Below are positions 33,218 through 43,037 of a stretch of 64,000 nucleotides of DNA, one piece after another (position 1 is the stretch's first letter; the number at the start of each line of letters is the position of its first letter). A program made the translations under genes and the position numbers. This stretch comes from HTCC2207 sp002685195. Lineage in GTDB: Bacteria > Pseudomonadota > Gammaproteobacteria > Pseudomonadales > Porticoccaceae. Under the pieces are notes generated by a model that was not told the DNA's origin, ran no database searches, and was given only the letters and a program-made list of their open reading frames with translations. The stretch covers positions 1,178,001 through 1,242,000 of the forward strand of contig CP179212.1 in the NCBI GenBank assembly GCA_051201675.1. Reading direction: 5' to 3'.

Positions 33218-35377
33218 ATGTATCAAGGCGAAACTCTCAGTCTCACGCGACTAGATGGCGACTTTTTAGAGATTAATTTTAATAACCAGAACGGCTCAGT
33301 TAATAAGTTTGACAGTCAAACCCTTGATGAGCTGCGCGAAGCTATGGTCATGCTCAAGCAAGCGGAGTCTGTTAAAGGGCTTTTGCTAACAAGCTCTAAA
33401 TCAGTCTTTGTTGTCGGCGCTGATATTACTGAATTTTCAGTTATGTTTAACGCGACTCGCGATGAGTTCGTTGCCCAGGCGGCAGACGTCAACCGAATGT
33501 TCTCCGATATCGAAGATTTACCTTATCCCACCGTGGCGGCAATTAATGGATTTGCTTTGGGTGGCGGGTTAGAAATTTGTCTTACCTGTGATAAAAGGGT
33601 GATTTCTTCAAGCGCTTCTATCGGATTACCGGAGACTAGTTTAGGCATAATGCCTGGCTGGGGTGGTACGGTGCGGTTACCGCGACTGGTTGGTTTTAAT
33701 TTAGCATTGGGTTGGATAGTTTCCGGTGCACCTCAGAGTGCAGACAAAGCAATGGCTGCAGGGGCAGTGGATCTCATTTCAGAGCCAAATAGTTTACGCG
33801 AAGATGCCTTAACTGTTCTGGCGGATCTTGCTGCTGACAGTCCTGAGTTTCTTAGTCAGCGAACTGCAAAGCTCGGCCCTGTCTCGATAACTACCCAAGA
33901 GGCTGTTGCTGCGGCGGAGGATGCTTGCAATGCTGTTCGTAGTCGCCAGGGTGAAAACTATCCCGCAGCCTTCGCAGTCGCTGAGCTCATGGTCAGCGCA
34001 TGCGAGTTGACCCGAGATGATGCTATTTCCTTAGAAAACCACGCGTTCTTCGAGGTGACTCAAACGTCTCAAGCTCGTGCTTTAACGGGGTTGTTCCTTG
34101 GAGAGCAATATGTGGTTAAGCAGGCCAAGATACGCAATGCGCCTTTTGCTGCAACAAGTCAGCCTGTCGCATCTTCAGCAGTGATTGGAGCCGGAATTAT
34201 GGGCGGCGGAATCGCGTACCAAAATGCCTTAAAAGGTATTCCTATTGTTATGAAGGATATTAATCAGGCTGCCCTAGATTTAGGTCTTGGCGAAGCTTCG
34301 AAATTACTCAATCGTGGCGTTAAGCGAGGTAAGTTAACCGAGACTAAAGCAGAAGCTATTCTCTCTCAGATTACTCCTTCCCTGGACGATGATTCGATCA
34401 CTAACTGCGATATGGTTGTTGAAGCGGTTGTTGAGCTCGAGCCTGTCAAAGCTCAGGTGTTGGCGTCTGTTGAATCTCAGTTGTCTAGCATTAACAGTGT
34501 GATTACCTCAAATACCTCCACTATTTCTATAAATCGTCTTGCTGACTCACTGCAACGTCCAGAAAACTTTTGTGGAATGCACTTTTTTAATCCTGTTCAC
34601 GCTATGCCGTTAGTTGAAATTATTCGTGGTGAACACAGTTCTGATCGGACTATAGCGGCGGTATGCGCTTACGCTTTGCGTTTGGGTAAAAAACCAATAG
34701 TAGTTAACGATTGTCCAGGATTTTTGGTAAATCGGGTGTTGTTTGCGGCCTTGTTAGGTATGGAAATGTTGATTGCTGAAGGCGCAGATTTTGAGCAGAT
34801 TGATCAGGTTATGGAGAAGTGGGGCTTGCCGATGGGTCCGGCTTATCTCAGCGATGTTATTGGTCTAGATACAATCGTTCATTGTTACTCGGTTCTTCTT
34901 AAAGGGCTACCAGAGCGGTTTATTGAAATAGAACCTTCAAGGTCATCACAGGTTCTGTTTGACGGGGAACGTCTCGGACAAAAGAATGGTCTAGGCTATT
35001 ACCGGTACTCAAAGAATGAACAGGGCAGGCCATCTAAAACAGCTGATACCTCTGTAATTGAGACTTTCGAGAACCTGTTTGGTAAGGCTAAAGCTTTTGA
35101 AGAGCAAGAAATTGTATCTCGCATAATGGGTGCCATGGGTATGGAGATGGTGCGATGTCTTGAAGAAGGGATGGTAGCCTCACCCACAGAGGCTGATATG
35201 GCGCTCATTTATGGTATAGGTTTTCCCTCTTTTAGAGGAGGAATCTGCCGATGGTTGGACGAATTAGGTTTATCTGATGCCTGCGCGATGGGCGACAAGT
35301 ACTCATCAATAAGCCCCCTCTATGCACCTACGGAAGCACTTAGAGTAAAAGCAGCGAAGGGCGAAACTCTGTACTAA
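33218..35377 (+). CDS. fadB: fatty acid oxidation complex alpha subunit
   Basis: This 719-residue trifunctional enzyme carries out the hydratase and 3-hydroxyacyl-CoA dehydrogenase steps of beta-oxidation. The N-terminal crotonase domain keeps both catalytic glutamates (GGGLEICLTCD and GLPETSLGIMPGWGG). The NAD-binding motif GAGIMGGGIAYQ begins the dehydrogenase domain, with catalytic His in GMHFFNPVH. Overall similarity to Pseudomonas FadB is clear. The thiolase gene fadA, its normal operon partner, does not follow; the next gene is convergent and overlaps by 4 nt. Confidence 0.95.
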   Translation: MYQGETLSLTRLDGDFLEINFNNQNGSVNKFDSQTLDELREAMVMLKQAESVKGLLLTSSKSVFVVGADITEFSVMFNATRDEFVAQAADVNRMFSDIEDLPYPTVAAINGFALGGGLEICLTCDKRVISSSASIGLPETSLGIMPGWGGTVRLPRLVGFNLALGWIVSGAPQSADKAMAAGAVDLISEPNSLREDALTVLADLAADSPEFLSQRTAKLGPVSITTQEAVAAAEDACNAVRSRQGENYPAAFAVAELMVSACELTRDDAISLENHAFFEVTQTSQARALTGLFLGEQYVVKQAKIRNAPFAATSQPVASSAVIGAGIMGGGIAYQNALKGIPIVMKDINQAALDLGLGEASKLLNRGVKRGKLTETKAEAILSQITPSLDDDSITNCDMVVEAVVELEPVKAQVLASVESQLSSINSVITSNTSTISINRLADSLQRPENFCGMHFFNPVHAMPLVEIIRGEHSSDRTIAAVCAYALRLGKKPIVVNDCPGFLVNRVLFAALLGMEMLIAEGADFEQIDQVMEKWGLPMGPAYLSDVIGLDTIVHCYSVLLKGLPERFIEIEPSRSSQVLFDGERLGQKNGLGYYRYSKNEQGRPSKTADTSVIETFENLFGKAKAFEEQEIVSRIMGAMGMEMVRCLEEGMVASPTEADMALIYGIGFPSFRGGICRWLDELGLSDACAMGDKYSSISPLYAPTEALRVKAAKGETLY

Positions 35378-36318
35378 TTAGTTAAATGATGTTGAAAGAA
35401 GCGCCAAATCTCATCGGTGGCACTAATGTCTCTATTAGTGGCGCCGTAGAGCTCCAGTGCTTCTTTTTCCTCCTCTAAACTCCAATTTGCCATTGGCCAG
35501 CGATGCCCTCCACCTTGGAGGGTATAAGACCAGACTTCGTTGGGGGTGTCGGTTGAAAAATAGCGCTGAAACAGAATTGTAGTGTTGTCGTTTTTATCTA
35601 TATCTTTCATAAACAGCTGTTCTTTTTCATCTAAGTCATTTGCCTTTGTCCAAAAGCTAACGGTTTCCGGTACGCTAAAATAGGCCCCATAACCGTCATT
35701 GTTTGCCATGTCGCCCTCATAGCGGGAAATTACATCCTCTGTTCCATGAAGCTGAAAGACCGGTAAAGGTTTAGTAGGGATACATAGATTTTGAAAGTGC
35801 TTCATAAAAACACCTGTTATTGAAGCGATAGCACCATAAAGTTCAGAATTGGTACATCCCATCAAATAGGCCATATCACCGCCATTGGAGTTGCCTGCTA
35901 AAAACGTACGCGCAGGGGTAGCATTAAATTGTGTCTGTAATTGTAAAGTCAGCACTTTTATAAAGTCGATATCATCTACTTTGCTAGCTACATTAGTGTC
36001 ATAGCCAACATTAAAAAACCTATAGCCACTTTGATCAATGGTGCCTTGGGGGTAGACAACGATAAAACCCTTTTGATCAGCTAGAGTATTAAATGCCGAA
36101 TATCTCATGATCAATTGCGCTGACCCCATGTAGCCATGCATGACAATGATCAAGGGAGCATCAGGCTCAACATCAACTGGAACATATAACAGATATGTAC
36201 GGGTTAGACCGTCGTGCTCTAAGGTCCTTTCCATTGGATCTGCAAGGGTTGCCGCAGTACCTCCAAGACTTGCCTGTGAAAACAGTAATGCCGCCACACA
36301 TAGCAGCCGATTCAGCAT
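35374..36318 (-). CDS. exported alpha/beta hydrolase, PHB depolymerase/feruloyl esterase-like
   Basis: This 314-residue protein has a signal peptide (MLNRLLCVAALLFSQASLGG). The oxyanion-hole region is IVMHGYMGSAQ, and the nucleophile elbow is LAGNSNGGDMAYL, where Ser is predicted to be catalytic. The late GGGHRWP region holds the candidate His. It resembles LpqC/polyhydroxybutyrate depolymerase-like esterases, which can act on polyesters or aromatic esters. It ends inside fadB (4-nt convergent overlap), and its start lies 2 nt after the stop of the serine hydrolase gene, so they are likely one operon. Confidence 0.85.
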   Translation of the reverse strand: MLNRLLCVAALLFSQASLGGTAATLADPMERTLEHDGLTRTYLLYVPVDVEPDAPLIIVMHGYMGSAQLIMRYSAFNTLADQKGFIVVYPQGTIDQSGYRFFNVGYDTNVASKVDDIDFIKVLTLQLQTQFNATPARTFLAGNSNGGDMAYLMGCTNSELYGAIASITGVFMKHFQNLCIPTKPLPVFQLHGTEDVISRYEGDMANNDGYGAYFSVPETVSFWTKANDLDEKEQLFMKDIDKNDNTTILFQRYFSTDTPNEVWSYTLQGGGHRWPMANWSLEEEKEALELYGATNRDISATDEIWRFFQHHLTN

Positions 36319-36320
36319 TG

Positions 36321-37502
36321 CTATTTGACCGTCGCAGCTATTGCTCTAAACATTTCCAAATGAACAAAGTCACTTGATGGGGCATAACTGATGTCGTTAT
36401 AAAATGGGTTAGCTGACAGTTTCACGATCACCGTATTAGTCTCGGGGTTGATGTACATGTACTGACCATAGACACCCATTGCCATAAACTCACGGCTGTC
36501 ACCATCTGTAATCCACCACTGATAGCCATAACCAAAGGATTCTGAGGGTAACAGATGCGGAGCATCAGGAGTGATTGAATCCTTGACCCAAGAGGAAGGA
36601 GCGACTTGTTCTCCATTCCAGTTTCCATTATGCAAATACAACGAGCTAAGCTTGGCGAAGTCTCTCAGGGTCAAATTTAGGCCTCCTAAGGCCATTTCCA
36701 TGCCTTTGCCGTCAATTACCCAATATCCCGAATATTCCATCCCTAGGGGCTCATAAAGCTTCTCCTGCATGTAATCTGTAATTGTCCTGCCTGTGGCCCG
36801 CGTAACAATCATTCCCAGGACATGTGTATTGATGCTTACATAGTGATTTAACGTACCAGGCTCAACTTCACGCTCTAAGGTTCCCGCAAAGGCATCTTGA
36901 GAATTGCCTAGAGAAAAATCTCGCCCCCAGCGGTTAATGTCACTATAAAAATCGCCATAGTCCTCATTAAAACCTACACCAGTGGACATTTGCAGAACAT
37001 CTTTAATGCTAACTCCTTCGTACCCTGAGCCAATCAGTTCAGGCGCATAGACCTCAACGGGATCTTCGATGCTTGTAATATAGCCTTCACTAACCGCAAT
37101 ACCCACTAGAGCAGAAATGAATGACTTGGCCATTGACCAAGAAATATTTTGCGTACTTTCAGTATTACCTCGGTAATAATTTTCAAGCCGAATCTCATCG
37201 GCTTGTATGACCAGCAACCCGGTTGTCCAAGAATCCTCCAAAAATGCTGCCGTATCAAAAATAGTGCCGTCACTGCTAAATGTTAGCGGGAGACTCAAAC
37301 GCTCGCCTTGGGCGTAACGATAGGGCTTTGCTGATTTGTTAAGCTGACGTGTCGGCCATATCTCTTTTACAGAGCGAAAATTCTCGACGATTTGACCCTC
37401 ATCAAAAAGATGGTACGTAGTGTTAAGAGCTTTTATCTTTGGAAAAGCCCAGATGCCGACCACAAGGAGTACGACTAAAATACAGGTAGAAAACTTTTTC
37501 AT
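36321..37502 (-). CDS. serine hydrolase (beta-lactamase fold), membrane-anchored or exported
   Basis: This 393-residue protein has an N-terminal hydrophobic anchor or signal (residues 7-22). The catalytic S-x-x-K motif is SMAKSFISALVG, the Tyr motif is LNHYVSINTH, and a late MAMGVYGQYMY replaces the classical KTG. It is a paralogue-like relative of the serine hydrolases at 28.8 kb and 51.7 kb. It is followed after 2 nt by the esterase gene, suggesting joint expression. Confidence 0.88.
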   Translation of the reverse strand: MKKFSTCILVVLLVVGIWAFPKIKALNTTYHLFDEGQIVENFRSVKEIWPTRQLNKSAKPYRYAQGERLSLPLTFSSDGTIFDTAAFLEDSWTTGLLVIQADEIRLENYYRGNTESTQNISWSMAKSFISALVGIAVSEGYITSIEDPVEVYAPELIGSGYEGVSIKDVLQMSTGVGFNEDYGDFYSDINRWGRDFSLGNSQDAFAGTLEREVEPGTLNHYVSINTHVLGMIVTRATGRTITDYMQEKLYEPLGMEYSGYWVIDGKGMEMALGGLNLTLRDFAKLSSLYLHNGNWNGEQVAPSSWVKDSITPDAPHLLPSESFGYGYQWWITDGDSREFMAMGVYGQYMYINPETNTVIVKLSANPFYNDISYAPSSDFVHLEMFRAIAATVK

Positions 37503-37579
37503 AAAAGCTGTGACCTAATAGGGATAATTGACGAAGACTAGACCCCAACTTTGATGGGTGCAAGTGCTTTTTGCGAACA

Positions 37580-37615
37580 TTAAAAAGGGCGGATAAATAT
37601 CCACCCTTTTTATTA
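37580..37615 (-). terminator. Rho-independent terminator of aceA
   Basis: AAAAAGGGCGGAT and ATCCACCCTTTTT form a long stem with a short AAAT loop and one mismatch. A T run follows on the minus strand, and a T run on the plus side makes it nearly symmetrical. It lies just past the aceA stop codon and before the minus-strand serine hydrolase gene. Confidence 0.88.
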
Positions 37616-37630
37616 AGACTCAGGTCGAAA

Positions 37631-39211
37631 CTAGAACTGATTCATGGTGTTATCTTTACCCGAGGCTTTGAGGGCTGCTTCACCCGCAAAGTACTCTTTG
37701 TGATCATCACCCATGTCAGATCCAGCCATGTTTTGGTGCTTAACGCAGGCAATTCCCTGACGGATTTCCTTGCGCTGAACACCCGCAACATATCCCAGCA
37801 TGCCTTGATCTCCAAAGTACTCTTTGGCAAGGTTGTCTGTTGAGAGAGCCGCTGTATGGTAGGTGGGCAGAGTAATAAGGTGGTGGAAAATACCTGCGCC
37901 TTTAGCTGCATCGGCCTGGAAGGTTCGAATCTTTTCATCAGCATCGGTGGCTAAATCAGTTCCGTCGTAGTCCGCATTCATTAGGTCTGCGCGATCATAA
38001 GCAGCCATATCTTTTCCTTCATCGGCCCATGCGTCAAAGATCTGCTGGCGAAAGTTAAGAGTCCAGTTAAATGACGGACTGTTGTTATAGACTAGCTTAG
38101 CGTTAGGAACCGCTTTACGGATCTCATCAACCATGGCGCCGATTTGGCCTATATGGGGTTTTTCGGTTTCAATCCAAATCATATCCGCACCGTTTTGAAG
38201 GCTCGTAATACTATCAAGCACACATCGAGCTTCACCGGTTCCTGATCGGAACTGAAAGAGGTTGCTCGGCAAGCGCTTAGGACGGACTAATTTACCATTT
38301 TGGTTAAGAACCACGTCTCCATTCTTCATTTGATCGGGTGTGATCTCTTCGACGTCCAAGAATGAATTGTATTGGTCGCCAAGATCGCCTGGTTCGTTTG
38401 TCACGGCTATCTGCTTGGTGAGTCCAGCACCCAAGGAGTCGGTTCGTGCGACGATCACGCCATCGTCAACACCCAACTCTAAGAATGCGTAGCGAACTGC
38501 ATTAATTTTGGCTAAGAAATCTGCATGTGGCACGGTTACCTTGCCGTCTTGGTGGCCGCATTGCTTTTCATCTGATACCTGATTCTCAATTTGAATACAG
38601 CAGGCTCCAGCTTCAATCATCTGCTTGGCCATGAGATACGTGGCTTCAGCATTACCAAATCCAGCATCAATATCAGCAACAATCGGTACTACATGGGTTT
38701 CAAAATTATCAATTTGAGCCTGAATGGCTTTTTTAGCATCGCCCTCTGCTGCATCTAACTGTCGGAATAACCCACCCAATTCACGTGCATCTGCTTGGCG
38801 TAAAAATGTATAAAGCTCAGCAATAAGGGCCGCGACAGAGGTTTTCTCATGCATTGACTGGTCAGGCAGGGGGCCAAAGTCAGATCTCAGAGCCGCAACC
38901 ATCCAGCCAGACAAGTAAAGATACTTCTTTTTGGTTGTACCAAAATGCTTTTTAATCGAAATAAGCTTCTGCTGCCCAATAAAGCCATGCCAGCAACCTA
39001 AAGACTGCGTATACGCTGAAGGGTCAGCATCGTACTCGGCCATATCTTGGCGCATTACGCTGGCGGTGTACTTAGCAATATCAAGTCCAGTTTTGAATCG
39101 GTTTTGAGCTCTCATTCTGGCTGCAGAATCAGCGCTAATAGCCCCCCAGTTTGAGCCGTTGGCTGCAATAATGTCGGCTAACTCAGCCGCTTCTTTAGAA
39201 AAAGTAGACAT
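37631..39211 (-). CDS. aceA: isocitrate lyase
   Basis: This is the first enzyme of the glyoxylate bypass, cleaving isocitrate to glyoxylate and succinate. The 526-residue length is the long bacterial form found in Pseudomonas relatives, longer than the 434 residues of E. coli. The catalytic signature reads EKQCGHQDGK (usually KKCGH) with Cys in place. IWIETEKPH and LYLSGWMVAAL are also conserved. A ribosome site (AAAGGATTG) precedes the ATG. It is divergent from a LysR-family gene and has its own terminator, so it is a single-gene unit. Confidence 0.95.
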   Translation of the reverse strand: MSTFSKEAAELADIIAANGSNWGAISADSAARMRAQNRFKTGLDIAKYTASVMRQDMAEYDADPSAYTQSLGCWHGFIGQQKLISIKKHFGTTKKKYLYLSGWMVAALRSDFGPLPDQSMHEKTSVAALIAELYTFLRQADARELGGLFRQLDAAEGDAKKAIQAQIDNFETHVVPIVADIDAGFGNAEATYLMAKQMIEAGACCIQIENQVSDEKQCGHQDGKVTVPHADFLAKINAVRYAFLELGVDDGVIVARTDSLGAGLTKQIAVTNEPGDLGDQYNSFLDVEEITPDQMKNGDVVLNQNGKLVRPKRLPSNLFQFRSGTGEARCVLDSITSLQNGADMIWIETEKPHIGQIGAMVDEIRKAVPNAKLVYNNSPSFNWTLNFRQQIFDAWADEGKDMAAYDRADLMNADYDGTDLATDADEKIRTFQADAAKGAGIFHHLITLPTYHTAALSTDNLAKEYFGDQGMLGYVAGVQRKEIRQGIACVKHQNMAGSDMGDDHKEYFAGEAALKASGKDNTMNQF

Positions 39212-39315
39212 TTAACAATCCTTTTAATGTGTTGTGAAAATTTGACTGTGGACGCAGTTTAGGTATCATGCCGACATTAATCTACATTATCATTTTTATC
39301 TTGGGTATTTTTTGC

Positions 39316-40257
39316 ATGAATATGTCACGGATCGATCTAAACCTCCTTGTTTACCTAGACGTTTTGCTTAGAGAGTGCAATGTAACGCGTGCTGCAGAGG
39401 AGCTAGGGATAAGTCAGCCAGCAATGTCCAATAGCTTAAGACGTCTACGCGATCTGTTTGACGACCCTATTTTAGTGCGAACAAGCGATGGAATGACTCC
39501 AACTGACAGAGCCCTAGAATTGCAGCCTTTGGTACGCACAGTTCTCGCGGCGGCAGAGCAAGCAGTTCTGCCAAAGACAGAGTTTGATCCCAGTGCGTCA
39601 ACGCGTATCTTCAGAATAACGGCAAGCGACTACAGTGAAGCTACATTGCTGCCGGTCTTACTAACGCGCCTCCGCAAGCAGGCTCCTAATGTCCGTCTAG
39701 ACATCATGACTCCTAGTGATGTTAGCTTTCATGATGTAGAGCGGGGCAAAGTTGATCTTGTAATTAATCGCTTTGATACCTTACCTCAGTCATTTCACCA
39801 GGTCAGGCTCTGGGACGACAGCTTTTCATGTGTTGTCAGCAAGTTCAACCCGATTACTCAAGATTGGAATTTAAAGTCCTACCTATCTGGAAAGCACGTT
39901 TGGGTAAGTAAAACTGGTATGGGTGTTGGCGTTGGCATGAGCTCAGATGATGTACAGCGGCTTGGATGGGTAGACGATGCTCTAGATCAAATTGGTGAAA
40001 AGAGAGACATTACTCTGTTTACTCGACACTATCAGGCTGCCTTACTACTTGGTGAACAGAAAGACCTTATCGTAACACTTCCCTCTATGGCAGCTCGACA
40101 GCTTGAGCATAATCCCAATGTTGTTATTTTAGATCCGCCGTTTGATATACCGCGAATGCGTTTAAAAATGGTCTGGAGCCCACTACTTCAGCATGATCCG
40201 GGTCATCGCTGGATTCGACAGTTGATCAAGCAAGTATCAGAAGAAATACTTGGATAG
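39316..40257 (+). CDS. LysR-family transcriptional regulator
   Basis: I place the start at the ATG at 39316 (313 residues). The longer frame adds a hydrophobic stretch that looks like translated promoter, because the LysR helix-turn-helix should begin about here (SRIDLNLLVYLDVLL, then VTRAAEELGISQPAMSNSLR). The effector domain follows (TASDYSEATLLPVLL). It lies between aceA and glcB, divergent from the first and co-directional with the second, so it is a candidate regulator of the glyoxylate shunt. Other targets cannot be excluded. Confidence 0.92.
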   Translation: MNMSRIDLNLLVYLDVLLRECNVTRAAEELGISQPAMSNSLRRLRDLFDDPILVRTSDGMTPTDRALELQPLVRTVLAAAEQAVLPKTEFDPSASTRIFRITASDYSEATLLPVLLTRLRKQAPNVRLDIMTPSDVSFHDVERGKVDLVINRFDTLPQSFHQVRLWDDSFSCVVSKFNPITQDWNLKSYLSGKHVWVSKTGMGVGVGMSSDDVQRLGWVDDALDQIGEKRDITLFTRHYQAALLLGEQKDLIVTLPSMAARQLEHNPNVVILDPPFDIPRMRLKMVWSPLLQHDPGHRWIRQLIKQVSEEILG

Positions 40258-40269
40258 TTCGCCTCTTGG

Positions 40270-40294
40270 CTATTATCCGCTTGCTGAATAATAG
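40270..40294. promoter_or_regulatory. inverted repeat upstream of glcB
   Basis: CTATTAT (40270-40276) and ATAATAG (40288-40294) form a 7-bp inverted repeat 11 nt apart, about 80 nt before the glcB ATG and just after the LysR stop. It may be a regulator site or a weak terminator hairpin. Confidence 0.35.
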
Positions 40295-40373
40295 GGATAC
40301 GAACAATAGATTTGGAAAATGACAATCGTGTTAATACACTGACCGCCTGCTTAACCTGTTGGAGACACCTCAA

Positions 40374-42536
40374 ATGAGTCAATCTGTTCAAGAATTTGGT
40401 CTGAAAGTCGCAAAGCCAATCCATGATCTAGTTAATCAGTCGATTCTCCCTGAAACCGGTATAAAACCTGACCATTTTTGGTCTGGTTTTGCTGCAATAG
40501 TGGAGCGATTTGCTCCAATTAATGCACATTTGCTGTCTGTACGAGACGACCTTCAATCTCAAATTGATAATTGGCACATTGCGCATAGTGAAAGCTTTGA
40601 GTTTAGCGAGTACAAGGCGTTCTTGCAGGATATAGGTTACTTGGCTGTTCAAGGAGATGCTTTTGGCATTAACCCAAACAATGTTGATGCTGAAATTACT
40701 CATCAAGCCGGCCCTCAGCTAGTTGTTCCAATTATGAACGCGCGATTCGCCCTCAATGCAGTGAATGCACGCTGGGGCAGCCTTTATGACGCACTTTACG
40801 GAAACGACGTCATTCCAGAGCAAGGGGGAGCTGAAAAAGCGGGTGGTTACAATCCTGTTCGAGGGCAGAGGGTGATCGACTACGGTAGAGACTTCCTTGA
40901 TGGTGCAGTTCCTTTAGAAGAAGGCTCGCATCATGGTGCAACCAGCTACAGGGTAATTAATGGGCAGTTGGAGGTGCTACTTGAATCTAACACTTCAAGT
41001 CGTCTGCGTTCGCAAAAGCAGTTTGTAGGTTATCTGGGAGAGCCAAACAGTCCAACATCAATACTGTTAAAAAACAATGGTTTACATTTTGAAATTCAGG
41101 TAGATTATAGCCATAATGTAGGGTCCTCAGATAAGGCTGGCGTAAAAGATATAGTCCTTGAAGCGGCCTTAACAACGATCATGGATTGTGAAGACTCTGT
41201 CGCCGCAGTGGATGCAGAAGATAAGGCTCTGGCTTACTCAAATTGGTTGGGGTTAATCAAAGGCGACTTGGAAGAGACCATTACACGTGGCGGCAGCAGC
41301 TTTGTTAGAAAAATGAATGCTGACCGTCAATACAAAGCCGCTGATGGCTCTCAGATGAGCCTAAATGGTCGAAGCCTGATGTTCATCCGTAACGTAGGCC
41401 ACTTAATGACCAATCCGGCAATTTTGTGCCCCGATGGTAGTGAGATTCCTGAAGGCATTATGGATGGGGTGATTACCAGCCTCATATCCCTTCATGACAT
41501 CAAACGCCAGAGTGGCCTATCTAACTCTAGTGCAGGTAGTATTTATATTGTTAAGCCCAAGATGCATGGGCCAGACGAGGCGGCCTTTACCAACGATCTG
41601 TTTGATGCCGTTGAGGATATGCTGGGGCTAGATCGACACACCATAAAGGTTGGCATCATGGACGAAGAGCGCAGAACATCCGTCAACCTTAAAGAGTGTA
41701 TCCGCGCAGCTCAAGGACGCGTCGTCTTTATTAACACAGGATTTCTTGATCGAACCGGCGATGAAATTCATACCAGCATGCTTGCTGGCCCCTTTGCCCT
41801 TAAAGCTGATCTTAAGACACTACCTTGGATAAAAGCCTATGAAGATCAGAATGTTGATGTTGGCTTAGCTTGCGGTCTCAAGGGTAAGGCTCAAATTGGA
41901 AAGGGCATGTGGGCGACTCCCGATAATATGGCCGATATGATGAAAACTAAGATAGGACATCCAAAATCTGGTGCGAATTGCGCCTGGGTACCTTCACCTA
42001 CGGCCGCTACGCTCCATGCAATGCACTATCACGAAGTAGATGTCCCAACCCTACAAGACGAGCTAATAAGCCGCACCGCAGCAAACGTGGACGATATTCT
42101 CACAATACCTTTACTGGGGGATCAAATCCTTACAGCTCAAGAGATACAATTAGAGATTGATAACAACGTGCAGGGCTTGCTTGGATACGTTGTGCGCTGG
42201 GTGGAGCAGGGTGTCGGCTGTTCTAAGGTCCCAGATATTAATAATGTGGGTCTGATGGAAGATCGCGCAACCCTCAGAATATCAAGTCAGCACATTGCAA
42301 ATTGGCTTCATCACGGCATGTGTTCCTCTGAGCAAGTGATGGAAACCCTAAAACGTATGGCCGTTGTCGTAGATGGGCAAAATACTGGAGATCCTGATTA
42401 CGTAGCCATGAGTCCAGATTTTGCTAGTAGTGTTGCTTTCAGTGCGGCTTGTGATCTCGTATTTAAAGGTCTTGAGCAGCCTAGCGGCTACACTGAGCCT
42501 CTGCTCCATGCATATCGCCAGAAAGTTAAAGGTTAA
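40374..42536 (+). CDS. glcB: malate synthase G
   Basis: This is the second enzyme of the glyoxylate bypass, condensing glyoxylate and acetyl-CoA to malate. At 720 residues it is the monomeric G form (E. coli 723). The catalytic region DCEDSVAAVDAEDKALAYSN and GIMDEERRTSVNLKE (magnesium and general acid/base residues) are present. I use the ATG at 40374, preceded by GGAG with a 9-nt gap, over the TTG upstream. It lies near aceA with only the LysR gene between, and an RraA-family gene follows in the same direction. Confidence 0.95.
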   Translation: MSQSVQEFGLKVAKPIHDLVNQSILPETGIKPDHFWSGFAAIVERFAPINAHLLSVRDDLQSQIDNWHIAHSESFEFSEYKAFLQDIGYLAVQGDAFGINPNNVDAEITHQAGPQLVVPIMNARFALNAVNARWGSLYDALYGNDVIPEQGGAEKAGGYNPVRGQRVIDYGRDFLDGAVPLEEGSHHGATSYRVINGQLEVLLESNTSSRLRSQKQFVGYLGEPNSPTSILLKNNGLHFEIQVDYSHNVGSSDKAGVKDIVLEAALTTIMDCEDSVAAVDAEDKALAYSNWLGLIKGDLEETITRGGSSFVRKMNADRQYKAADGSQMSLNGRSLMFIRNVGHLMTNPAILCPDGSEIPEGIMDGVITSLISLHDIKRQSGLSNSSAGSIYIVKPKMHGPDEAAFTNDLFDAVEDMLGLDRHTIKVGIMDEERRTSVNLKECIRAAQGRVVFINTGFLDRTGDEIHTSMLAGPFALKADLKTLPWIKAYEDQNVDVGLACGLKGKAQIGKGMWATPDNMADMMKTKIGHPKSGANCAWVPSPTAATLHAMHYHEVDVPTLQDELISRTAANVDDILTIPLLGDQILTAQEIQLEIDNNVQGLLGYVVRWVEQGVGCSKVPDINNVGLMEDRATLRISSQHIANWLHHGMCSSEQVMETLKRMAVVVDGQNTGDPDYVAMSPDFASSVAFSAACDLVFKGLEQPSGYTEPLLHAYRQKVKG

Positions 42537-42558
42537 GGGTTAAAAAGGATCAAAAGCG

Positions 42559-43035
42559 ATGAAATCGACGCCAGACTTATGTGATGAATACCCCGAGCTA
42601 GTAAGTGTTGTCGAACCTATCTTTAGCAATTTTGGTGGTCGTGAGTGTTTTTCAGGTCAAATAGTAACGGTCAAATGCTTTGAAGATAACAGCGTGGTTA
42701 AACAGCTTGTTGGCACTAAAGGCAACAGCAGGGTGATGGTAGTCGATGCTGGAGGAAGTATGCGCAAGGCCTGTCTTGGAGACATGTTAGCTGAGCAAGC
42801 CTCAGCCAATGGCTGGTCCGGTATTATCATGTTTGGTTGCATTCGTGATGTGGATCAAATCATGGCGACCGACATAGGTGTCCAAGCATTGGGTGTGCAT
42901 CCCATGAAGACAGACAAGAAAGGAATTGGCGAGCAGAATGTGGTTGTTAGTTTTGGCGGGGTTACATTTACCCCCGGAGACTATATTTATGCAGATAACA
43001 ACGGAATTATTACCTCTAAAAAGAGCTTAGCCTGA
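42559..43035 (+). CDS. rraA: RraA-family protein (ribonuclease E inhibitor-like)
   Basis: This 158-residue protein has the RraA/4-hydroxy-4-methyl-2-oxoglutarate aldolase fold: CDEYPELVSVVEPIFSNFGG, FSGQIVTVKCFEDN and MFGCIRDVDQIMATDIGV. Proteobacterial RraA binds ribonuclease E and slows RNA decay, and the length fits it. The 'GCIRD' segment is also found in aldolases, so an aldolase role cannot be excluded. It lies 22 nt after glcB and may share its transcript. Confidence 0.9.
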   Translation: MKSTPDLCDEYPELVSVVEPIFSNFGGRECFSGQIVTVKCFEDNSVVKQLVGTKGNSRVMVVDAGGSMRKACLGDMLAEQASANGWSGIIMFGCIRDVDQIMATDIGVQALGVHPMKTDKKGIGEQNVVVSFGGVTFTPGDYIYADNNGIITSKKSLA

Positions 43036-43037
43036 CA

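Noticed and set aside
39268..39315. Longer N-terminus for the LysR protein
   Set aside because: The added residues are a hydrophobic stretch unlike LysR proteins and fall in the expected aceA/LysR promoter region.
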